Positions 42,901 to 55,461 of a stretch of DNA of 64,000 nucleotides are shown here, piece by piece. This DNA comes from Scatophagus argus (Eukaryota; Chordata; Actinopteri; Scatophagidae). The number at the start of each line of letters is the position of its first letter. The stretch's first letter is position 1. The position numbers and the translations under genes were made by a program. Location of the stretch: contig NC_058501.1 of NCBI RefSeq assembly GCF_020382885.2, positions 5,084,001 through 5,148,000 of the forward strand. Reading direction: 5' to 3'. The notes beneath the pieces were generated by a model. The model did no database searches. It saw only the letters and a list, made by a program, of their open reading frames with translations, and had not been told where the DNA came from.

Positions 42901-45900
42901 CTCCTCACTCAAACAACATACAAGGGTAGTCACTCAGAAGGTACTGTCCTTTCCTTCAATAATGTATTAACAATATTCTCTGCTATAATCCTTAATCATA
43001 CATAAAGTAGTTATGTCACCTTTAATTCAACAACTTTGCCACAGAACAACCCACCGATCATAGTATGAAGTCATCAAGTCACCTACGCGCCTACATAAAT
43101 ACTAATCTCTCTGCTAAATGTATTGTTATTACAGCAATGAATACATTTATTCCCCGAATACATTGTGAAAAATAATCGTGAAATAGAAACCTGGGAATGG
43201 ATGACTTTGTTTCATATGCAGCAAATTTGAAAGTGAAATGATCAGCCAAGTATTCAGTTTTTGCATGCTGACATTCAAGCCAACCACACAACACACAGAA
43301 TAAATCTGAGATAGAAACTATCAATCTAATAGATAAGGCTAGCCACGCTTACACTTTTTCTTATTAAACATATTCCATTAAAACACATTAAAATCTCTCC
43401 AGTACATTCCAACTTTCCCTTCTCGTCTGTAGCAAGGCACCAAGCCCCACTGGCTCAGATTAAAAAAATAAATCCTTAAAAACAGGTGACAAATATATCT
43501 GTATACTTCATTTATAATAAGAAACTGGAATTAAAATTTTAGGCTAACTTCCTAAGACAAATAGACAATGCAGATTTTTAATCAAATGTTAATCAAACTG
43601 GAATAAACCGTGCATTTGTTTGAGACTGTTTTCAGCAACAGATGCAGCATGTGAGTATGCAGGATGACCAAAGAGTGTATGTGGCACTGAGTTACAGTGT
43701 AACTGTGGCACACCGATACGATTGATTGAGCTATAGATATTTATGCTCTACATGCTCTCATCATGTGACTTGATGACCACTACAGAGGACAGACTATAAC
43801 CAGCCTTTGACTTCAAAGTTTGACAAACATCAATACAAACATAGTGCATGTTAGATGTGTCCAGGGTGTACCTTCTCTATCTGGTCAGCCTCCAGAAGAT
43901 CACTGGCTTCTTTGAGGTTGGGTTTGAATGTTTCAGGCTCAAGCTCAGTCTTGATGGAGGTGCCATGCTTGGAGTTGACTTCTTCCTTTGTAGTGATCTA
44001 CAATAACAAATAAATGTTAGATAATCATACACAAAAAGATAAGGAGCAGTTTAACTTAAAGCACTGATAGTGGGAGGGTTCATTTATATCTACTTCAATC
44101 TATCAATCTACTTCTGTTTTGCATCAAATCAAGCTACTGATACAACAGACTAACTAGTTAGGCGTACTAAAGCAGTAACTACTAACAAGCTGTAAAATGC
44201 AACAGTATTCGGCTCCGATTAAAATGCAGGAGCGATTAACTTGACCAAGGAGAAAAGGTTTAACAGCTCTAGAAAGACAAAGGCTGGGAAGGCACATAAA
44301 CAAGGTGAAACTAGCCTTTATCCATATCCTAACCTGAGCACTAAAAGTCTTTTTAAATCCTGCCAAAATCATAAATGCAGTGCTTGCTAGCAACACATTG
44401 ATAATCCAACAATTTGATGATGACAGCTGAATATCTTCCTGCCACTCTGCAATGCCAGATGACTAGGGCTGCTTTGGCAGAACTGAGGGGAGCGGGCAGG
44501 GACACTGTCTGAGAGAGGAGAATGCAAAGTGAATAGGAAATCAACCCAATGAATAATTTGCACCGCACTGTTTGACATTTTCTCTGACCAACGGACTGTT
44601 TGGGTTATTTATCTTTCTCGATAACAGAGGCTGATTGTGGAGCGCTTCAACACCGGTGGCTGGGATGCTCTCATGTTTCAGTTCTCATTCAAATAGGACC
44701 GACCTGCATTGTCCTTAGAAAACATGATTCACCCTGTCAGGGGAGTCTTACTTCTAACCTCTCACAAACACACAAGCTCTTTGTCCTTCAATACTCTATC
44801 TCTTGCTTAGTCCTCACACAGGTCATATTCTTTATAATCAACTCATTTAAGCACCAAAGACCATTTTCTTCTTAAGAAAAGGGAGAATTTCCTACAGAAA
44901 CACACGTTTCTGTGTAGCCTATACAAAAAAAAAAGTTTCTGCGGTCAGCACAAACACCTTAAAATAACTTAGATTATAATAATTTTACAGCCACTCTGAC
45001 CAAGTGGCCTGAAGCAGTAAAAATGTCATGACGACAAGTCTCAGAAGGAAAGCCTGACACATGCAGATAAGGCTGCAGTCACGTGAGAACCTCATCACTC
45101 CAAACAAGTCAAACATGTTTTCTGTAATGATAAATATTTTCAGTAAAATGCTTTACAAGTTATTCCTAATTCAGCTCTTTTCAGCTTTCTTTCAGCTTTG
45201 AAAAGGTTTTTGAGCTCAAACACACATTTCTTCAACCCATCAGTCTTATGTAAAACAATAACAACGTGGATTTTTGAAGTTTGTATGCATCAGCAGCAGC
45301 TAAGCTTGCAGTATGGAGCCTATGGGAGACCATGGTGGTGCGGACAGCAGCAGGGCTGTTAGAGTAGAAAGAGGGGACAGACTGGGCTGGTCAGGGCACC
45401 TGGAGTCGTTTGCAGAGCGAGCGCAGATCTTCACTGTTTAGTGCATCAATCCGACGGTGGTACTCCGTCAGAGACACTACCTGGTAGTACAAAGACAGGA
45501 ACAGGTGGAACATAAAACTCTGCCAGATCTATCGCTGGCCATGGGAAGGAAAGTGTCAGTTGTAGAAGGTCTTATCTGCACTAACTAGATTCCAGCAAAC
45601 ACTACTCTTTACATAAAGGTAGATATCTGAAATTTGAAGAAACAAACTGTAAGAAAGGCTGAAGGCCAAGAGTTAACTGTGGGTGAAAGAGAAGGGGATG
45701 AGGTATTTCAGAGCACTCCGTCATTTTGCATGTTTGTGTAAGTATGTTTAATATCACAACCAGTAGATGCTCCAGCTATACTACCAGTTCAAACGAAAGG
45801 ATAGAAACAGCACTGCAGCAGACCTTTCACCTTTCTTCTACCCATTCTGAAATACATCAAACAAAACACATTTTGGCACTTCAGAAAAAAGCCACAAGAC

Positions 45901-48900
45901 TGCCATGCTGAAACACTCAATGATACCTGAGGTTTGAGAGCATTAACCCACTGTCAGGAACAACAGTCTGTAAAACTACAGCCCAGACCAAAACAATGAC
46001 CTACTAAACATGGCTATATTCCAACAAAGTTACACCCCACGCAGCACACTCCACTGAGAGCTGCTGCCTCTGTTCTGCCACTGAATGAACGTTGGCGTTT
46101 AATAGTCTGCTGTGCCTCAGTACAACGAAGATATTTAAAGTCTCATGCACAAGATAAACAAAAGAAAACAAAACAAGCCATCAATAACATGCCACATACA
46201 ATAACATACACTCAGCAGTATCAACCCTTTCAGGTCCATGTTTCAAAAACTGTCTGGGATCAGATGCTGCCTTTGATTACTTCTAGTCTAAAACTTATCT
46301 TGTTACTGTTAGTGTAAATTACTTTTTTGGTAACAAGCTGCTGCTTTACAGCTCTCAATAATGTAGCAGAGAGGGCAAACTACAGCCCTCATAAAAAATA
46401 CATCTGTGCCTCACTTTACCGCCAGCTAAAGGCACTTCAGTACATTTGTCCCCTGAAAGAGGGTAAGCTAGCAGCATGCTATCCTGCTACAGACTTTTCA
46501 ATGAGAAATGGATGCCTTTTATCTGAAGGGATCAATGTCATGAAAAAGGTCAGTATTTGGATGAAACCAATTACTTACTGTACAATAATGCAGCACAAGT
46601 GACTAACATTAACAGTTACTCAATAAACCCCAAAGTCAACCTGGTAGCCCGTAACTGTGAAACATATCTGGTAAAGTGACATACAAACCAAAAACTAGTG
46701 ATTGAAAATAGGAGCTGCATTTCTCCACTGACACCTAGCACTAAAAACTTTCAGACATCTTACAGAGTCACACACATCCCGGTGCGAAGAGGACAGACAA
46801 CAGATGAGAGCGTTGTCCCGACTGACAAACAATGGTCAGATAGTGCCCGCTTTGTTTAACATCAGTCAGTGAACTAGACCGGACCGGCTAAAGGGCCAGC
46901 AGGCTAGTTAGCTTCGCTAGCGAGCTAGCGTGACTTGCTAACAACAACAACAACAACAGCATGAAAACATACAAGAACATAGCTACACCACTGAAGACTG
47001 TAAACATGATCAAGGCAAAAGGAACATACACAGGTATACTTCGGGGTCAGCCGTTTCTCTTGGTCTTTCACCCTTCTAGAAAACATGTCTTGCTTTCTGG
47101 GCGAGGTTGTAGCTGAAAGTCACATTAGAGATCCTTCAAGTTCTCCCCGTGTCGCCCCGAGATGAGAAAGTATAAAGCCTGGCAGCCTGCTTGACTAAAA
47201 TAGAAACATTTTTCCAACGGGATCTCTATGCCGAATGGTTTGTGTGACATCGCTAAAATCCAATAACAATACGTTACAGGAGGGAACCCGGCTCCCCATT
47301 GGTTAAAAAAATCCTATGATTCCATCCCATAACCGGCAGCATTTAAAGACACAGTAACACCACTAGCCGGTGAGATTATTTCTATAGATTTATAAAAATA
47401 GAAAAACAGTGCTAGCATTCATCAGCAATTAATCAGTCAATTAAAAAAAGGGAAACTTCTATTAGTCCATTTAGCCCAACTTTTTCTCAATCAAATCTTA
47501 TTTATCTTATTTGTTTATTGTTGACAAACCTTTGTTAATAAAGCACATCTATTTTGTAAAGCTTTGTCCAAAAAATCCTTTCTTTAAACAAATGTTTTGT
47601 CAACAGGACAAACTAAAGCCACAGGTTCCTATTTACTTATTCAAATGTAATGGATCATGTAGCCTCTGTTTGACAAATGTCCACAGACAAACAAATCAGT
47701 CCACTTTGCTTCCTACGTCTTTCATTTACATTAAAATTTAAATCCAGGCCACTGCTTCCGTATCAATTTCTTCATACAATAAGATAAGACAAGACAAGAC
47801 AGGCTTTAATTAGTCCCACATTAGGGAAATTCATGCATTCTTTTCATTATCCACAGGCTTGTAAACCAACTCATCTGACCAAAACCCATCTATGCTGTGA
47901 GAACGTGCATCAACAGTACTAAAAATCTAGATGGATGCCCCTCATCTATACTTTCCTGACACACTTTCATATTCTATGAATGTGTACTGAAGACGCCTTG
48001 AGAAGTGAGTTTGTCAAAAAACAAAGAAAGAACGAACCCAGCACCAGTGCCACATGAGTCTGGAGGACTTACAACCAAAAACAGTTTTGTTGCCCAGTGT
48101 TTACATTCTCTGCATATGTTGAGCAACTAATAATGGTGTTAGCCTTTTGTCATTCAGCAAAATAAGTTGCTAAATGCTTACTAACACAAGTGACAGTCAC
48201 ACAACATCAGAGTAAACAATTACACAAACATGCAAAACACTTTGGTTGGAAGCTCAGAGAAGCGCATTTCCAAGCAAAGCAAGTGTTTACACAACTTACA
48301 TAATTTACATGTGACATATTTACAAAAATAGTATATTAAAATCAAGAAATATGCAGCAGTACAAAGAAGTGCAAAAGACTTTATGACTACAAAACTTGGA
48401 TGGATTAAAAAATCAACATAAGCACAACACATTTGCACTATGTGCACAGCATAATGAAAGCAAATTAACACATTTACTTAAAATGTAATTTAACATATAA
48501 CAATAAACTTAAATATACACCACATACGATTCTGGATTCACAGGTAATGGATTAAGCCATAGTGGAGAACTATAGTCAATCCATGTCTTTAAGGCTTAAG
48601 ACAACACAACAGGTGCACTTTAAGCAGGGTGAGGAAACAGTTTCAGCTGCGTAGAGCCTACCTCCCATTCCTTAACGTTGAGGTCAGTGACGGGCTCATC
48701 CTCAGCTGATTCTGACACCTCATTTTTCTTCACAACTTTAAACCCAGGCTCTTGTCCCATCCCCCTGACCCCCTCACCGTACATGTCTGGGCTCCACTGC
48801 ATGAAGAACACATACAGGTGGTCTGACCTGGGGGAAAGAAACAGTGAAAACTATCAGAGAAGAGGTTTAATTCCTAATTGCCGTAGAGATTAAAAAAAAT

Positions 48901-51900
48901 CATCTGGGATACCACTGCCACTTAAATATCAAGGCCAGTACCAAATACTTTCTAATAAGTATTTTTATATTATGACTTGACTGACTTTATTAAAATCTGA
49001 CATAACTCCCTAAAGTTTTAAAGATGACTCCACATATTATGTGTTAAATAACTTTCACGCAGCCTGAATGTCTGTTGGAGGCAGGAGGCATTTTAACATC
49101 TAGGCAGACACCGAACAAGATCTTTTACTTTGCCTTGTGCCTAATACTGCTGAAGTGTTAAAGCTGCTTTGTCTGTGAGACACTGTGCGTTCTTGTCTGT
49201 TATCAAGTATTTTGGAATATCACTCTGTGCTAAAGTGTAGTTACATTTATGAACAAACACTATTTATCTAAATTAAACCTGTATACATTGATTTTTATGG
49301 CTATTTGAGGGCAGTGTAATAAGCTGTAAACATATCTGGCAAATGTGAGCTAACAATTGCTTATTTACACACCAAACAGAGCAAAATTAGCATTTATTTG
49401 GAACTGGATTTCTGGATACCCAGTGAAGTTAAGTTCAACATTTACTCAGGGAAAATCTGAGTATTTAGGTGCTTAATGCTGCACTGTGTTCATTAGCTAG
49501 TCATTGGCTTGTCTTGTAATCTGTCTGCTGTATGGTGTTGAGTGGGCAGTGTACAGTGGATATTTCAGAAGATGCAGGGTAAAACGAGGTTGACGCGAGC
49601 GGTGACACTGAACCATAGACTGAGGTTTTGAGCCATAATCCTAAAACAGTTAGCTGAAAGATGCTAAAATGTTCCGTAGTGCTGAGAAAAAACTTGAGGA
49701 TCAGGTGACAATACTCCACTCTTGTGGCGATACTTTTCACATTACCATCTTTTGATACTTTATTAACCTGAAAAGACTGTGTCTGGTTTCTCCTGTAGCT
49801 CTCTAACACTTTGACTATAATTTTGTCCCTCCTCCTCTTCTGCTGACTACTCATATAACAGGAGAGGAACCATTTCAAAGTCAACAGTTTAGGATATAAT
49901 ATCATAGTATGGCAGAACAAAAAAAGTTGCAGACGAAAACAGAACACAGTGTGTGTCCTGCACTGCTATGGCTGGCAGACATGAAAGAGCCGTGGCAGAC
50001 GCAGTAGGTTGAGCTGTATTTAGTGTCATGGTTGTGTATGCCTCATTCAATAGTCTCCCTTTCTTCCCACACCATTGCCAGGACACTTAAAGACACATCA
50101 TGTGGGTCGCCTAACATCTAGGTCAAGCTACAGAGATCCACGCAGTGTCTGAAGAAACTATGAGCTGCTGATATCAGTTGGAACAGCTTATGATCGCTCC
50201 TCCCACACACCTTAGCCTGCTTGCAATCTAGAAAGATGAGTTAAAAATGAGTAGCTAGTAGCCCTGTCTTTTAATACTAGCTCTGAATCTGCCATGTCCC
50301 TGGGCTATCATCCCCAAGAGCAGCATAAATCACAGCAAACTTGTTTTCCAGGTGGAAAATGTTGTAGCTAGGCGACCTGAGGATGAAAACAACAAGATGT
50401 CTGTAGTTCATAGTCAATAATGAAGGAAGAGGATTTCAGTGTCATTACTGCACTCAGGCACTCAACACATTGCATAAGTGAGGAGCATTTATGGTACTGT
50501 GACTAACTAAAAAGGATTCGCCTGTTTGTCTGATTCAAATGTAATTAGCAGTCCGAGAGAGCACCATGTGTGTTGTTGCTGTACAAGTATAGACACATGT
50601 ACTGAAAACAGGAGAGGTGCTGTGAAACTCACAGCTGGTCAAATAACCCATCAGATTCACCTCATGAATGATTTCCGCCTCTAAGACATTGCAATAGCCA
50701 AAGTAGCACCACTATGTTGGAGACAGAGACAGACTTTGGTATATCCAATTGATTCCCGACTTGGCTCAACATTACAAGTTTCAGTGCAGTTCAGAAAAAG
50801 TTCATGATCATCTTTGTGGGTGAAACGCATTCTGAGGACAGAAAACTAAGAAAAACATAAGCTATGATGCAGAGACCTGCTTTGGCAGATCATTATTCTT
50901 ACATGGGTCGTGTGTGTGTGTGCGCGCCCTGGTGCAGGAATAAAGTTTGTGCCTGTTTCCCTGCAGAGTGAATGAATAATAAATCATTTTGCTGTCTGGC
51001 AGAGGCAGCACAGGGAGATGGGCGGAAGCCACAGAGGGAGTCAGACCTGACAAAGAATGCATATTTGATTGGTTTCAAATATTAAAAGGACTGGAGGTGA
51101 AGTGCCTCGGTAACTCAGCTGACTATTGGAGTGTGTTAGGAATAGGTTAGGACCGCATAAGGTCAAATCCCTGCAGCTTTCTACATTCAAAATAAAGTCT
51201 GCTTTAACGGGGGCTTCTATATCATGTGCTTAACTTTGTATTTTTGCCTGTTATTTACTATACCACAAAATGATTTGTTTACATTCAAATGCATTCTCCC
51301 TAGGGGTAGTGGGAGGTGCAGCAGACGCACTGACCTCTCTTGTGGCACAGCAAACCAGTACTCGTGCTTCTTGCCCTGCTGAGCATACTGCTGCATGGAG
51401 GCGCTGGCGTTGGAAACAAACGTCTTCTTCATGGGTTTCCCTACCCGCAAGCACAAGAACTTGTGAGAGCGGTGCCTCCGTCTCTCTGCAGACTCTGTAC
51501 CTGGAACAGGAAATCATCACATGGTCACCGAAACATAAAATGTTATAACAAATGGGCCAAATTCTAAAGGAATAGTTTGACACTATCAGGCTAGCCTGGC
51601 TCTGACTTTTGCACTTTAGGCTTTTAACAGAGCAAACTAATGAGATATAACACGTTAATTAGTGAGCTTTACAGGTCTTGGTTGGCACATTTTGTTAGCT
51701 GGGGGCCAGATGAGCTTACTCATAGATCTTGCTAATCTAAACAGCTGCTGACTACGGCTTCATATTGGTACTGTGCATATGTCCGAAAAATATAATATAA
51801 TATATATAAATATAATTTAAAAAATAATTTGTTCTGTATCAAATGTCTGTCATCTATAAACAAAACACATCTCTTGATTAACTATGTGTTTTCTTTCTAA

Positions 51901-54900
51901 TACCTTCTTTATTTATGTGACCTAGTTTTCCATCTTAGATTTACTGGCTTCTTCAGCTGGCATTAATCATTTTGTGGCAGAAACACAACAGATGACAGAA
52001 ATAAATGGAGTAGCACACTATAATTGATAGTGGCACTGAGTTTCCTACATTATCAAGGGCCTATTATAAGGTCAAAGCTCGAGACAGCAGAATAATATCA
52101 TTTCATTTAGCTTCCTGACAATATGGCTAACAACATGTGCCAGTAACATTACACTGGCATGCATTATCAGCTCCTGGCTGGGCAGTTCAACATAACAAGC
52201 AATAATGACAGACAAAATAATTTTAATCTACTTAAACAAAACAGTTCTGTGTGACCAATTCAATGTTGAAAATGCATTAATTCTGTGTTAGTGCAGCTTG
52301 TTTGTAAAGTTGCTGCTGTTACTTGCGTGGGCTGTGATAATGTGCACAGAATAATGGCAGCCCTGCCGAGATCCCAGTAAATTAGAAATGTTTTTGCAGC
52401 CCGGTTCTCTGCAGGACAATAATTGCCAGGGAAAAAAAAATAGTAAATCTGTCCCCCAATGTCTTGGTCTTCTGAGGAAACAAAATGTCCAACTAGAGTG
52501 GGTTATATGGACACATGTGAGTCAGTGAGTGTGACAGACGGAGCCCACCATCAGTTATCAAAGCCAAAACTGTACCAGCCAGATACTGACTGATGTATGT
52601 GTACATACTGATGTATGTTTTTCGCATCATATCTTCCAGACATTTTCTCTTGTACATCTGGCTTTTAATAACCATCTAACTTCCACGCAGTCACTGTTTC
52701 ACTCCATTTATTTCAGTACACTGGACATCACCTTGCCGGAGATAGGCAATCCATCACAGTGAACACCTTTATAAAGTTTTGTTATCACTGTGCATTATTA
52801 AAAAGAGAGTAGATCCTTTTAAAAATACTTGACGGTGCATTCAAGGATTCTGTAATTTCAAAGTATGCTACTGGTAGTACCAAATTTACAAGTTATGTTG
52901 TCAGGAAATCAAACCTGGAACAATGAGTTGACTATTTTTGCATGAAACAGGTTTCTGCTGAGCACCCAGACAATATTGCAAATTAAAGGCCATATTTTTC
53001 ACATAATAGATAATCTAAGTTTAAGTTATATTTTTATACCGCATGAATTGAAGTACATCATTCTTATTTTCTTCAGAGAATATTAGAGAATAATGTTAAG
53101 CACTGTATACGCATGGTAAGAACACCCCTCTCTCATGAAAGTATACAGAAGTACACATAATGATGTTTTTCTTTTGGTTTTATACATATGTTGTGGAAGA
53201 TGCCTTGATGAATAGAAGTGTCTTGGAATCTGGAGTGGGATGCAGCATATGTTTGGCATGACCAGATATAAAAACTACCAACCTACCTGTAGCAGACTGG
53301 TTAAAACATCTAAAACCACTGGTCTGATCCTTTAATATTTGACGGCAATGAACACAAAATAAGTACATTGAAGGCTCAGTGGAATTTGATTTTTTCTTCC
53401 TAAATGCACATGAAAACAAAACCAGAGATGGATGTCAAACATATATAACACCTCTCTGAATGTTGTTTCAGAAGGTGTTTTGATGTTTGGTTTCAGCATC
53501 ACTGTATTTCTCCTTTGGGTGCTAGGTGTGTTTATTGCATTGCAGTGTTTGATAGGCTTTAGCTTATCACCCAGAGGAGTGGCCCAGACCACCAGAACCA
53601 GAGATCAAAGAGCTGCATAAAGCCCCATAAAGCCTGACTACCTCCGCCAAACTGATAACAACATAGGCTGCTGTTTCCCTTCGTCTTTATATTCCAATTA
53701 CTAGCACCAAGGCAGAGTGGAAACTAAAAGGTTATCAGGAACCAACATGAGAGAAGTGATTCTGAAGCAGCCAGAGAGGAGAGAAACTCACTTTGATAGT
53801 CTTCAGAAGAATTTCGACGTAGGGTTGCAGCTAAAAAACAACACGAGGTCAGACTCATCACCTGAAATGTCTTCCACAAGGTTTAAGTTACCTGTTTTCT
53901 AACTTTTCCTAAGTAAGTGTGTTTACCCTCTGCAGAGTTCTCCATGCTGTCCTTCGGCATCTGCTCCACATTCTCCTTTTCCTCCTTTCCTTGTTGCATA
54001 GTGTCTGTTTTTGAGACATCTGTCCCCTCATTGGCATCCCCCTGTGGACTGGCTGAGACTGAGGTGGTACCTGTGGCACCAGGGGAGGCTGAGCTTTGGG
54101 ACCCTGGGCGAGAGGTGTTGCTGCTGGGACCCTGGGCTTGGCTAGTGCTGCTGCTGGTAGTGGGTGTGCTTGGTGGCTTCTCTACACTGTGCTGCTTGGA
54201 TCCCATGGGGGACTGGCTATCATTTTCTGTGGCAGTGTCTTGTGGATTGTCCTCTGGTTTTGCCGTGGCAGGGTCCTCAGTCTGGCCGACTGAGCCACGG
54301 GCACTGCCTGGGGCCTGAGAGCCAGCAGTGGTGGCATCCACCTGGGTGACGGTTAGCACAGACTCTGTGGAAGTGCCAGAGGACTTGTCCAGACGGAGGT
54401 CCTCATTAGACGCTTGTTCCTCCTCCCGAATAGGGGACAGCTCAGGCTCGGTAAAGACGTCTTCGGAGACGGAGCCCTCCGTGCTGCGCGGGGCCGTGCT
54501 ACCGCTGTCGCTGGCCCCAGGCTCCCTCAGGCGCTGCTCTGGGTCCTTCTGCTGGGAGGGATGTCTCTCGGTCGGAAGAGGCTCCAGGTCACTGGAAACA
54601 TGAAAGAACAGCAATAAGACACATGCAACTTTATTAATAATAAAGTAATATAGCATGTAGAGTTTGTGGCATTTAGAGCATGTTGGTGTACTGAGTGTGT
54701 ATTCCTTATAGGGCCATGAAAGGTCAGTTTAATTGTTATGGCTGGTACAGCTCAGCCTGTAAAAGCAATAGCGCGATGTCCTGTGTGTCTCTAGAGGAGC
54801 GGTCTATAGTCTGAGAAAATTAACCTGATCTCAGCGTGGGCTTGAGACTTCATATCCTTTACAGAAAAACCTGCAATACAAACTGGAGCCAAGGAGTTTA

Positions 54901-55381
54901 AAAGATGTGGGAGTTTATCAGGCATAGAAGCTCTAATGAGATACATTATTTAGTTATATTATGGGAAAAGCAGAGCTTAAACTATGGACCAAAAAGTGCT
55001 ATGCCTGCAGCACAATCCTAATAATCCCAACTGCACAAGACCAGGCATGAAAAACACCTGCACGGACAGAACTGATGTTCCCATATGCATAATACTACCA
55101 AACCCACTTATTTGGATGACACTATCAAGAGTGATGGAATATCCCTAGTACCATGGCTGAATTTCTTTTTATGTTCAACAATTATGACATTACAAAGGAG
55201 CAAATTAGCATTGCATGCAAATAATATAATAACTTTCCATATCTTGTTCTTTAAAACCTCTAATGATGTTGCATGCAAACAGACAAAACATTTGTATGTA
55301 ACCAGCACACTCTCTCTACAGAATCACATTCTGCAGGCACTTGTTTCTCAGCTGTATGTTCAGACAGAGAGTGGTCAGCAG

Positions 55382-55461
<80 letters not shown>

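Larger units (their letters stand above)
45481..48661 (-). other. oxr1 intron containing the alternative first exon
   Basis: Besides the short-isoform exon at 47030-47086 it holds an AAC run near 46940-46960 and a short fish-repeat phrase at 47781-47835. Confidence 0.55.

Noticed and set aside
51100-51190. A functional tRNA gene
   Set aside because: A- and B-box-like phrases are present but degenerate, and a clean cloverleaf with acceptor-stem pairing could not be drawn. A SINE relic fits better.
53917-54617. Several plus-strand open frames
   Set aside because: Antisense shadows of the 665-base oxr1 exon, which has conserved [18 protein letters not shown] on the minus strand.
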